Below are positions 7,735 through 13,575 of a stretch of 17,320 nucleotides of DNA, piece after piece. How positions within the stretch are numbered: position 1 is the first letter of the stretch; every line of letters begins with the position of its first letter. The translations under genes were made by a program, and so were the position numbers. The notes under the pieces are model-generated. The model made no database searches. It was not told the origin of the DNA and saw only the letters and a program-made list of their open reading frames with translations. This stretch comes from Blastococcus sp. CT_GayMR20 (GTDB lineage: Bacteria > Actinomycetota > Actinomycetes > Mycobacteriales > Geodermatophilaceae), in contig NZ_SPQM01000106.1 in the NCBI RefSeq assembly GCF_004570345.1, forward strand, positions 1 through 17,320. The letters run 5' to 3'.

Positions 7735-7755
7735 AACTGACAATGATTCCCAGTT
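7735..7755 (-). promoter_or_regulatory. Zur-like operator of the metal ABC operon
   Basis: This 21-bp palindrome has perfect AACTG...CAGTT outer arms and an AATCATT core on the coding strand; only the two positions between arm and core on each side break symmetry. The AATCATT core and length resemble actinobacterial Zur boxes rather than DtxR/IdeR/MntR boxes. It lies 15 bp upstream of the GTG start. CATACT on the minus strand (7759-7764) is a plausible -10 element, which would put the transcript start inside the palindrome, as expected for repression. Confidence 0.7.
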
Positions 7756-7792
7756 GCAGTATGCCCGAGACGTGCAGCCCCCGGTCGTCGGG

Positions 7793-8809
7793 TCAGCGGA
7801 AGGCGGCGGCCAGCGGGTCCCAGAGCTCGAGCGGCGCCGGATAAGAGGCGTAGACGCTGAACCGGTCGACCAGACCGGTGTAGCGCTCGCGGACGCCCGC
7901 CGCGACGCCCTCGGGCTCCGCGACGACGGCGAACGTGCCGAGCACCTCGTCGTCGACCAGGTCGCGCATCGCCGTCCACTTGTCCTCCCGGCGGCTCACC
8001 GACAGCGCGTGCAGCTCGTCGGCCAGGGCCTCCCAGCCGTGGAGCGCGAGCACCGGCCGGTAGGCCGGGGTGCTGCCGTAGAACGCGATCGTCTCCTTGA
8101 CCGCCGCCGCCGCCGCGGCCATCTCCTCCTCGGTACGCCCGGAGACGACGAGCCCCGGGAGGGTGACCGCCACCTGCTCGCGGCTCCGCCCCGCGGCGGC
8201 CAGCCCCTCCTCCAGGGCGGGCAGCGTCCGCTCGCGCAGGTAGCGCCCGGTGGTGAAGCCGTGGACCAGCAGCCCGTCGGCGACCTCGCCCGCCAGCCGC
8301 GTCATCAGCGGGCCGACGGCGGCGAGGTAGACCGGCGGCGCGCCCCAGTCGTGCGCGGGCGGCGAGAACATCGGGGTCATCAGCGTGTGCCGGTAGTGCT
8401 CGCCCTCGAACCGCAGCGGGCTGCTCTGCTGCCAGGCGTTCCAGATCGCGTGCAGCGCACCGACGAACTCGCGCATCCGGGCCGCGGGCGCCGTCCACGG
8501 CATCGAGAAGCGCCGCTGCACGTGCGCCTTGATCTGGGTGCCGAGTCCGAGGACGAACCGGCCCTGCGTGTAGCGCTGCAGGTCGTAGGCGGTGTGCGCG
8601 AGCGTCATCGGCGAGCGCGCGAAGGCCACCGCGATCGCCGTCCCCACCTGCAGCCGCTCGGTGGCGTGGCCGGCGGCCAGCAGTTGCAGGAAGGGGTCGT
8701 GCTGCACCTCCGACGCCCACAGCGCCGCGTACCCGCGCTTCTCGACGTCACGGGCCTTCACGGCCACGTCGTCGAACCCGGTGGACAGCAGTGCGGCGTC
8801 GAGGAGCAC
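7793..8809 (-). CDS. LLM-class F420-dependent oxidoreductase (TIGR03617-like)
   Basis: This 338-residue flavin/F420-type oxidoreductase has the luciferase-like TIM barrel. Features include LWASEVQHDPFLQLLAAGHATERLQVGTAIAVAF, FVLGLGTQIKAHVQRRFSMPW, the substrate-side HTLMTPMFSPP, PPVYLAAVGPLMTRLAGEVADGLLVHGF and FYGSTPAYRPVLALHGW, together matching the TIGR03617 subfamily from memory. Such enzymes use reduced coenzyme F420 as hydride donor or acceptor; their substrates are mostly unknown. GTG at 8809 is chosen because it starts directly at the first barrel strand (VLLDAALL) and has AGGG upstream; the longer frame to 8902 adds a low-complexity leader that crosses the palindrome at 8859-8870. 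It is divergent from the TIGR03084-like gene, with that palindrome between them. Confidence 0.9.
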   Translation of the reverse strand: MLLDAALLSTGFDDVAVKARDVEKRGYAALWASEVQHDPFLQLLAAGHATERLQVGTAIAVAFARSPMTLAHTAYDLQRYTQGRFVLGLGTQIKAHVQRRFSMPWTAPAARMREFVGALHAIWNAWQQSSPLRFEGEHYRHTLMTPMFSPPAHDWGAPPVYLAAVGPLMTRLAGEVADGLLVHGFTTGRYLRERTLPALEEGLAAAGRSREQVAVTLPGLVVSGRTEEEMAAAAAAVKETIAFYGSTPAYRPVLALHGWEALADELHALSVSRREDKWTAMRDLVDDEVLGTFAVVAEPEGVAAGVRERYTGLVDRFSVYASYPAPLELWDPLAAAFR

Positions 8810-8858
8810 GCCCGGCACCCTGCCCGACGAGGAGGGATGCTGGCCAGGCCGGGGGCGC

Positions 8859-8870
8859 GACCGTACGGTC
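8859..8870. promoter_or_regulatory. Perfect 12-bp palindrome between divergent genes
   Basis: GACCGTACGGTC is a perfect palindrome lying almost exactly midway between the start codons at 8809 (minus) and 8917 (plus). TACGGT within it could serve as a -10 hexamer on either strand. The symmetry and central position suggest an operator controlling both genes, of the type bound by TetR regulators. Confidence 0.5.
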
Positions 8871-8916
8871 ACCGACGGAGCCGGCAGCGTCGCCGGCGGC
8901 ATCGTCGGAGGTGGGC

Positions 8917-9711
8917 GTGGCGGACCGGGCAGCGCTGCTCGACGACCTGGCCGCGGAGGGGGACGCGCTCGACGCGGTCGTCGCCGAGCTCGAGGACACC
9001 GCCTGGCTGGCGCCGACGCCGGCCGAGGGCTGGACCGTCGCCTTCCAGATCGCGCACCTGCACTGGACCGATCAGCAGGCGCTCCTCGCCGCCACCGATC
9101 CGGAGGCGTTCGCCGCCGCGCTCGCCGCAGCCGGCGATGCGCTGGCGACCCACGTGGACGACGCCGCGCGCGAGGGCGCCGCGACCGGCCCCGAGCAGCT
9201 GGTCGAGCGGTGGCGGGCCGGCCGGGCCGCGCTGTCGGAGGCGCTGGCGGCCGTGCCGGACGGCGCCCGCATCCCGTGGTTCGGGCCGCCGATGGCCGCC
9301 GCCTCCATGGCCACCGCGCGGCTGATGGAGACCTGGGCGCACGGCATGGACGTCACCGACGCGCTCGGCCTGCCGCCGACGGTCTCCGCGCGGCTGCGGC
9401 ACGTCGCGCACCTCGGGATCCGGACCCGCGACTTCGCCTTCGCCCAGCACGGGCTGACCCCACCGGCCGAGCCCTTCCGCGTCGAGCTCACCGCGCCCGA
9501 CGGCTCCCTGTGGACCTGGGGACCGGAGGACGCGGATCAGCGGGTCACCGGGCCGGCGCTCGACTTCTGCCTGCGGGTCACCCGCCGCCGGCACCGCGCG
9601 GACCTCGCGCTGGAGGCGACCGGTCCAGACGCCGACCGGTGGCTCGACCTGGCCCAGGCCTTCGCCGGTCCCCCAGGCCAGGAACGCCCGCCCGCCGGAG
9701 GAGCTGCGTGA
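8917..9711 (+). CDS. TIGR03084-like metal-binding protein (maleylpyruvate isomerase N-terminal / DinB-like fold)
   Basis: This 264-residue protein has an N-terminal four-helix DinB-like domain. Likely metal ligands are His47 (FQIAHLHWTD), Glu138 and His142 (METWAHGMD), the same His...ExxxH arrangement as mycothiol-dependent maleylpyruvate isomerases. PTPAEGWTV (34-42) is also family-typical. The C-terminal part (about 180-250) resembles the alpha/beta domain paired with it. These proteins bind a divalent metal and often use mycothiol; the substrate here is unknown. GTG at 8917 is preferred because GGAGG (8907-8911) lies 5 nt upstream; longer frames add unstructured residues. The stop overlaps the next mini-gene (GTGA). 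It is divergent from an F420-type enzyme, perhaps in the same pathway. Confidence 0.85.
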   Translation: MADRAALLDDLAAEGDALDAVVAELEDTAWLAPTPAEGWTVAFQIAHLHWTDQQALLAATDPEAFAAALAAAGDALATHVDDAAREGAATGPEQLVERWRAGRAALSEALAAVPDGARIPWFGPPMAAASMATARLMETWAHGMDVTDALGLPPTVSARLRHVAHLGIRTRDFAFAQHGLTPPAEPFRVELTAPDGSLWTWGPEDADQRVTGPALDFCLRVTRRRHRADLALEATGPDADRWLDLAQAFAGPPGQERPPAGGAA

Positions 9712-9776
9712 CCGCAGGCGCCCCGTACAAGAGGGTGCGCCGCGAGCTGCGGGCGCAGGAGAAGGCGCAGCGCTAG
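9708..9776 (+). CDS. Basic 22-residue mini-protein, translationally coupled
   Basis: GTG at 9708 shares a GTGA tetranucleotide with the stop codon of the TIGR03084-like gene, and GGAGGAG (9697-9703) sits 4 nt upstream, a better ribosome binding site than most genes here have. The peptide, VTAGAPYKRVRRELRAQEKA plus QR, is strongly basic and would form an amphipathic helix. All but one of its codons end in G or C. It could be a real microprotein or the remnant of a longer gene. Its TAG overlaps, in a CTAG, the stop codon of the convergent 48-residue gene. Confidence 0.45.
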   Translation: MTAGAPYKRVRRELRAQEKAQR

Positions 9777-9919
9777 GCGTCGGGGGCGTCGGGGGCGTCG
9801 GGATCGGCGCCCTCGGCAGGGTCCTGCGGGTGCGGCGTCTGACCCCCCTCGCCGCTGCCGGGGTCGTCGGCGCCCTCGGCCGGTTCGGCGGTGTGGGGAT
9901 TCTGCTCGGGTTCGGTCAT
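9773..9919 (-). CDS. Small acidic hypothetical protein (48 aa)
   Basis: ATG at 9919 opens a 48-residue frame (MTEPEQNPHTAEPAEGADDP...) ending in TAG at 9773. It is very acidic and Pro/Ala/Gly-rich, with two AEGAD repeats and a C-terminal PDAPDAPDA triplet encoded by a 9-bp tandem repeat. It has no hydrophobic segment or cysteine and is certainly disordered. It is the fifth member of the small acidic class in this window. It lies 39 bp downstream of the ribokinase stop on the same strand and could be its cotranscribed partner. No known family; function unknown. Confidence 0.5.
   Translation of the reverse strand: MTEPEQNPHTAEPAEGADDPGSGEGGQTPHPQDPAEGADPDAPDAPDA
9777..9803. repeat. 9-bp tandem repeat, three copies
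   Basis: GCGTCGGGG occurs twice (9777-9785, 9786-9794), followed by GCGTCGGGA (9795-9803). It lies in the end of the 48-residue gene, where it encodes repeating Pro-Asp-Ala. It is prone to slippage, so its copy number may vary between strains. Confidence 0.7.
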
Positions 9920-9958
9920 GCCGAGCCTGTGCCCGGCCGCCCGCGGCGGAAACGCAGG

Positions 9959-10882
9959 TCAGCCCGCGGGGACGGCGTCCGGTGTCCGGGGGAGCAGCGC
10001 CCGGACGGCGTCGTCGTCCGGCAGCGCCTCCCGGGCGCCCGCCCCGATGGTCGAGAGCGCCGCTGCCGTCACCGCGTAGCGGACGGCGCCGGGCAGGTCC
10101 GCGCCGCGGGCGAGCTCCTGCGCCAGCGCGCCGCTGAAGCAGTCGCCGGCACCCGTGGTGTCCACGGCGGTCACCGGCGGAGGCGCCTGCAGCACCACCG
10201 GTCCCCCGGCCGGGACGACGAGAGCACCCCGGGCGCCGAGGGTGACCACGACCGCGCAGCCGGCCACCGACCGCGCCAGCGCCGCCAGTTCGGCGGGGGA
10301 GCGCTCGCGGGCGTCGGCACCGGCCAGCCGGGCCAGCTCGTGCTCGTTCGGCAGGAGCACGTCCACCAGCTCCAGCAGGGACTCCGGCAGGAGCTGCGCA
10401 GGAGCCGGCGTGAGGACGACGGTGCCCGACGTCGCCCGCGCCGCCGCCTCGACGGTGGCCAGCGGCACCTCGAGCTGGAGCAGCAGGACGGTCGCCCGGC
10501 GCACCGACTCGACATCGGCGTCGGAGGCGGTGAGCTCGGCGTTCGCCCCGGGGACGACGACGATCAGGTTCTCCCCGCTGCCGTCCTCCACCGGGATCGT
10601 GGCCGAGCCGGTCGGGACGCCCGGGGTCCGGCGCACCTGGCTGACGTTCACCCGGGAACCGGCCAGCGCGGCCAGCTGGCGGTCGCCGGCCGGGTCCTCG
10701 CCGACCCGGCCGACCATGTGCACGCCCGGCCCCAGCAGTCCCGCCGCGGCGGCCTGGTTCGCGCCCTTGCCGCCGGGGGTGATCGTGACGTCGCGCCCGA
10801 TGACCGTCTCGCCCCTCCCGGGCAGGCGGCCGACCGCGACGAGGACGTCCTCGTTCAGGCTGCCGACGACGGTGACGGACAC
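9959..10882 (-). CDS. rbsK: Ribokinase (PfkB family)
   Basis: This 307-residue sugar kinase is expected to phosphorylate D-ribose to ribose 5-phosphate with ATP in the cytosol. The N-terminal sugar-binding signature is TPGGKGANQAAAA (35-47), the second-domain PNEHELARL is at 178-186, and the C-terminal PfkB signature is DTTGAGDCFSGAL (241-253), with catalytic base Asp247 and the anion-hole GAG. The segment before it is APPPVTAV, as in ribokinases. One oddity is SLNEDVLV (8-15), where most ribokinases read SxNxDxxx with a hydrophobic residue instead of Glu11. GTG at 10882 is supported by GGAGG 4 nt upstream. No ribose transporter or LacI-type regulator is nearby, so ribose could come from nucleoside salvage. 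Another ribose-like sugar is possible. Confidence 0.88.
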   Translation of the reverse strand: MSVTVVGSLNEDVLVAVGRLPGRGETVIGRDVTITPGGKGANQAAAAGLLGPGVHMVGRVGEDPAGDRQLAALAGSRVNVSQVRRTPGVPTGSATIPVEDGSGENLIVVVPGANAELTASDADVESVRRATVLLLQLEVPLATVEAAARATSGTVVLTPAPAQLLPESLLELVDVLLPNEHELARLAGADARERSPAELAALARSVAGCAVVVTLGARGALVVPAGGPVVLQAPPPVTAVDTTGAGDCFSGALAQELARGADLPGAVRYAVTAAALSTIGAGAREALPDDDAVRALLPRTPDAVPAG

Positions 10883-10995
10883 GGGACCTCCAGGTCTGGG
10901 GGAGTCCAGCAGTACCAGACGCCTCGTTTCCCGTGCCGCAGGTGCGGGCGACGCGGTACTCGCTGATGACGTGGGGGCACCACGCGCGCACGACG

Positions 10996-11001
10996 TAGGT
11001 T
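10996..11001 (+). promoter_or_regulatory. Leaderless-type -10 element of the methyltransferase gene
   Basis: TAGGTT fits the actinobacterial TANNNT -10 pattern and ends 6 nt before the ATG at 11008, so transcription would start at the start codon itself. No ribosome binding site precedes this ATG, consistent with leaderless translation. No clear -35 is seen. Confidence 0.5.
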
Positions 11002-11007
11002 GCGGCC

Positions 11008-11700
11008 ATGCGGCGCAACGATCTGGCGCAGTACGACGAGCTGGCCGACCACTGGTGGCGGCACGACGGAGAGTTCGCCGCCCTGCACTGGCTGGCGGCC
11101 GCGCGGTCGGAGCGCATCCCCCCGGCCCCGCACCCCGACGCCCTCCTCGTCGACCTGGCGTGCGGCGGCGGGCTGATGGGGCCACACGTCGACCGGCTGG
11201 GCTACCGGCACGTCGGCGTCGACATCGTCCGCAGCGGCCTGGAGATCGCCCGGCAGCACGGGGTCGTCCCCGTGCTCGGCTCGGTCCTCGCCGTGCCGCT
11301 CGCCGACGGCTGCGCCGACGTCGTCGTCGCGGGGGAGATCCTCGAGCACGTCGAGGACCACGTCGGGGTCCTCGCGGAGTGCACGCGACTGCTCAAGCCC
11401 GGCGGCACGCTGGTCATCGACGCCCTCGCGGCCGGCCGGCTGTCGGTGCTGATCAACGTCCACCTGCTCGAGCGCGTGCCCGGCGGGCCGCCGCGGGGGT
11501 TGCACGACCCCGCCCTGTTCGTCGACCGGAAGCGGCTGCTGGAGGCGGCCGACTCGCTCGGGCTGGACCTGGAGCTCGTCGGACTCCGGCCGTCGATGCG
11601 GGAGGCGATCGCGTGGAAGTTCGGCCGCCGGACGACGGTCAGGATGAAGCCCATCCGCTCCACTGCTGTCGTCTTCGCCGGATACGGGCGCAAGCGGTGA
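11008..11700 (+). CDS. SAM-dependent O-methyltransferase, UbiG-like
   Basis: This 230-residue class I methyltransferase has SAM-binding motif I VDLACGGGLMGPHV (48-61), an acidic residue ending strand 2 (VGVDIV, Asp72), motif II-like DVVVAGEILEHVED (104-117) and LLKPGGTLVI (128-137). The N-terminus YDELADHWWRHDGEFAALHW (9-28) recalls the WWD/GEFxxLHxxN hallmark of UbiG, which O-methylates polyprenyl catechols in ubiquinone synthesis. Actinobacteria use menaquinone, not ubiquinone, so another lipid phenol is likely. The type III polyketide synthase gene starts 84 bp downstream on the same strand, and its product is the obvious candidate substrate. A leaderless promoter precedes the ATG. Methyltransferase identity is firm; substrate is inference. 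Confidence 0.87.
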   Translation: MRRNDLAQYDELADHWWRHDGEFAALHWLAAARSERIPPAPHPDALLVDLACGGGLMGPHVDRLGYRHVGVDIVRSGLEIARQHGVVPVLGSVLAVPLADGCADVVVAGEILEHVEDHVGVLAECTRLLKPGGTLVIDALAAGRLSVLINVHLLERVPGGPPRGLHDPALFVDRKRLLEAADSLGLDLELVGLRPSMREAIAWKFGRRTTVRMKPIRSTAVVFAGYGRKR

Positions 11701-11737
11701 GGCGGCGGCCGGAACGGCGATTGCGTTGCGCGCGACG

Positions 11738-11743
11738 TACCGT
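11738..11743 (+). promoter_or_regulatory. Leaderless-type -10 element upstream of the polyketide synthase region
   Basis: TACCGT fits TANNNT and ends 6 nt before the ATG at 11750, exactly the spacing seen for the methyltransferase gene. It would begin a transcript at the 12-codon upstream ORF. No convincing -35 is visible. Confidence 0.35.
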
Positions 11744-11749
11744 CGGATC

Positions 11750-11788
11750 ATGACGCCGAGCCCGTGCGCCCAGGAGCAGCAGCCGTGA
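11750..11788 (+). CDS. Possible 12-codon leader ORF coupled to the polyketide synthase
   Basis: ATG at 11750 opens MTPSPCAQEQQP, whose TGA overlaps the GTG start of the polyketide synthase as GTGA. A TACCGT hexamer 6 nt upstream would allow leaderless initiation. It could load ribosomes onto the downstream gene. Chance occurrence cannot be excluded for so short a frame. Confidence 0.3.
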   Translation: MTPSPCAQEQQP

Positions 11789-12813
11789 GTGCCGCGGTGG
11801 TGACGGGCGCGGGTTCCGCGCTCCCCGCCACGTTCGACCAGGACGCCGTCTGGGACGGGTTCTTCGCGCAGCACTACGCGGGCGTGCGCGCCGCCCGCCG
11901 GATCTTCGGCGGTGCCGGTGTCCGGAGCCGCCACGCGGTGGCCAGCCCGATGGACGAGGACATCAGCGGCTGGGGCACCGCGGCCCGCATGGAGCGCTAC
12001 GTCCAGGAGGCCCTGCCGCTGGGCAAGCAGGCCGTGGCCGGTGCCCTCGACGCCGCGGGCCTCGCACCCGGGGACGTCGGGTTGTTCGCCGTCGCCACCT
12101 GCACCGGGTACGCCACGCCGGGCCTGGACATCCGGCTGGCCAGCGACCTCGGCATGCCCCCCGGCCTGGAGCGCCTCCTCGTCGGGCACATGGGCTGCTA
12201 CGCCGCCATCCCGGGGCTGGCGGCGGTCAGCGACTTCGCCTCCGCGCGGTCCCGCCCCGCCGTCCTGCTGTGCTGCGAGCTCACCAGCCTGCACGTGCAG
12301 CCGGCGCAGAACGACCTCGAGCAGGTCGTGGCGCACGCGCTGTTCTCCGACGCGGCGGCGGCGATCGTGGTGGAGCCGGGTGCCTCGCGCGGCCGGCGGG
12401 TGGCCGGTGTCGTCGCCCGCACGGACCCGTCGACGGCCGACCACATGACCTGGGACGTCACCGACCTCGGCTTCCGGATGGGCCTGTCCCCGCGGGTCCC
12501 CGACGTCCTGTCCCGCCACGTCGGGGGCGTGGTGGAGGAGCTGCTGTCCGGCGCCGGGCTGCACGTCGAGGACGTCGCCGGCTGGGCGGTCCACCCCGGC
12601 GGGCCACGGATCCTCGACGTCGTGCGCGACGAGCTGGAGCTCACCGAGGAGCAGATGTCGGCCTCCCGCCGGGTCCTTGCCGAGCACGGGAACTGCTCCT
12701 CGGCGACCGTGCTGCTCGTGCTGGAGGAGCTGGCCGACGTCGACGGCCCGGTCGTGGCGATGGCCTTCGGGCCGGGGCTCACGCTCTACGCGACGCTGCT
12801 GATGCCCGCCTGA
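11785..12813 (+). CDS. Type III polyketide synthase (chalcone/stilbene/alkylresorcinol synthase family)
   Basis: This 342-residue homodimeric-type ketosynthase condenses malonyl-CoA units onto an acyl-CoA starter and cyclises the product. The catalytic triad is complete: Cys138 (VGHMGCYAAIPGL), His270 (GWAVHPGGPRILD) and Asn303 (LAEHGNCSSATVL). The C-terminal MAFGPGLTLYATLL matches the conserved GFGPG loop. The spacing fits type III enzymes rather than FabH. GTG at 11785 is chosen because AGGAG (11772-11776) lies 8 nt upstream; GTG at 11764 is possible. The preceding UbiG-like methyltransferase suggests O-methylation of a resorcinol, pyrone or quinol product, as in the srs and mycobacterial polyketide-quinone pathways. 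No flavin hydroxylase is in view. The product class is inferred. Confidence 0.93.
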   Translation: MSAAVVTGAGSALPATFDQDAVWDGFFAQHYAGVRAARRIFGGAGVRSRHAVASPMDEDISGWGTAARMERYVQEALPLGKQAVAGALDAAGLAPGDVGLFAVATCTGYATPGLDIRLASDLGMPPGLERLLVGHMGCYAAIPGLAAVSDFASARSRPAVLLCCELTSLHVQPAQNDLEQVVAHALFSDAAAAIVVEPGASRGRRVAGVVARTDPSTADHMTWDVTDLGFRMGLSPRVPDVLSRHVGGVVEELLSGAGLHVEDVAGWAVHPGGPRILDVVRDELELTEEQMSASRRVLAEHGNCSSATVLLVLEELADVDGPVVAMAFGPGLTLYATLLMPA

Positions 12814-12822
12814 ACGATGGCG

Positions 12823-12851
12823 TTCCGCTGGAGGGCTCCAGCCCCTAGTCT
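12823..12851 (+). promoter_or_regulatory. Response-regulator promoter with palindromic spacer
   Basis: TTCCGC (12823-12828) and TAGTCT (12846-12851) form a -35/-10 pair with a 17-bp spacer, just after the polyketide synthase stop. CTGGAG...CTCCAG (12828-12841, 2-bp centre) is a perfect dyad inside the spacer and is well placed for a repressor or the regulator itself. Transcription would start near 12859. Confidence 0.45.
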
Positions 12852-12894
12852 CGGCAACGCCTGGTTCCACAGTGCCGGGAGGAGGCCGGTGCCC

Positions 12895-13551
12895 GTGCAG
12901 TCCGCGCCTCCGGCCGTGCGCGTCTTCCTGGTCGACGACCACGAGGTGGTCCGCCGCGGCGTGGCCGAGGTGCTCGAGGACGATCCGGGCATCACCGTCG
13001 CAGGCGAGGCGGGCTCGGTGGCCGAGGCTCTGGCCCGCGTCCCCGCCGTCCGTCCCGATGTCGTGCTCATCGACATGCGGCTGCCCGACGGGAACGGGGC
13101 CGACCTGTGCCGCGAGCTGCGCACCCGCGTCGACGGGATCCACTGCCTCGTGCTCACCAGCTACTCGGAGCAGGAGGCGCTGGAGGCCGCCGTGCGGGCG
13201 GGCGCGGCGGGGTTCCTCCTCAAGCAGGTCCGCGGCCCCGCCCTGGTCTCGGCGGTCCGGACGGTCGCGGCCGGCGGGACGCTCTTCGACGACGTCGGCC
13301 CCGCCGTGCCGCGCAGCCCCGTGCCCAGCGCATTGGGCGGCGACCGGATGGGGCTGCTGACCGACCAGGAGCGCACCGTGCTGCGGCTGATCGGCGAGGG
13401 CCTCACCAACCGGCAGATCGGTGCGCGGATGGGCCTGGCCGAGAAGACCGTGAAGAACTACACCAGCCACCTGCTCGCCAAGCTGGGCCTCGAGCGGCGC
13501 ACCCAGGCCGCCATCCTCGCCACGCAGCTGCGCGACCGCCCGGCCGACTGA
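12895..13551 (+). CDS. NarL/LuxR-family response regulator, DosR (DevR)-like
   Basis: This 218-residue two-component regulator has a receiver domain (9-125) with acidic pair Asp14-Asp15, phosphoacceptor Asp60 (VVLIDMRLPDGNG), Thr88 and Lys110. A LuxR-type helix-turn-helix (about 153-213) follows: LTDQERTVLRLIGEGLTNRQIGARMGLAEKTVKNYTSHLLAKLGLERRTQAA. The opening RVFLVDDHEVVRRGV, the RLPDGNG loop and the LAEKTVKNY recognition helix are strikingly like mycobacterial DosR, which activates dormancy genes under hypoxia, NO or CO. GTG at 12895 is placed 9 nt after AGGAGG; GTG at 12889 is only 3 nt away. The cognate kinase is probably the convergent DosS-like gene, its stop 9 bp away. Confidence 0.92.
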   Translation: MQSAPPAVRVFLVDDHEVVRRGVAEVLEDDPGITVAGEAGSVAEALARVPAVRPDVVLIDMRLPDGNGADLCRELRTRVDGIHCLVLTSYSEQEALEAAVRAGAAGFLLKQVRGPALVSAVRTVAAGGTLFDDVGPAVPRSPVPSALGGDRMGLLTDQERTVLRLIGEGLTNRQIGARMGLAEKTVKNYTSHLLAKLGLERRTQAAILATQLRDRPAD

Positions 13552-13575
13552 CCCGCGCGCTCAGCGGGGGGCCGG
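13540..13575. terminator. Bidirectional hairpin across the convergent stop codons
   Basis: CCGGCC (13540-13545) pairs with GGCCGG (13570-13575) and, inside, CCCGC (13552-13556) pairs with GCGGG (13564-13568) around a 7-nt loop. The structure spans both stop codons (13551 and 13561). No T-run is present; it is a candidate terminator for both transcripts. Confidence 0.35.

Noticed and set aside
7720..7743. Longer start (TTG) for the metal-binding lipoprotein
   Set aside because: It would begin inside the Zur-like palindrome and place coding sequence over the GAGGAG ribosome site; GTG 7719 gives a proper lipoprotein signal.
7469..9325. 618-codon plus-strand open frame crossing the importer and oxidoreductase genes
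   Set aside because: It crosses three real genes and the Zur-like operator, with a Arg/Pro/Ala-rich translation typical of shadow frames.
10855..13470. 871-codon minus-strand open frame across ribokinase, methyltransferase, synthase and regulator genes
   Set aside because: It spans four real genes in antisense and resembles no protein. Lack of stops follows from the very high GC content.
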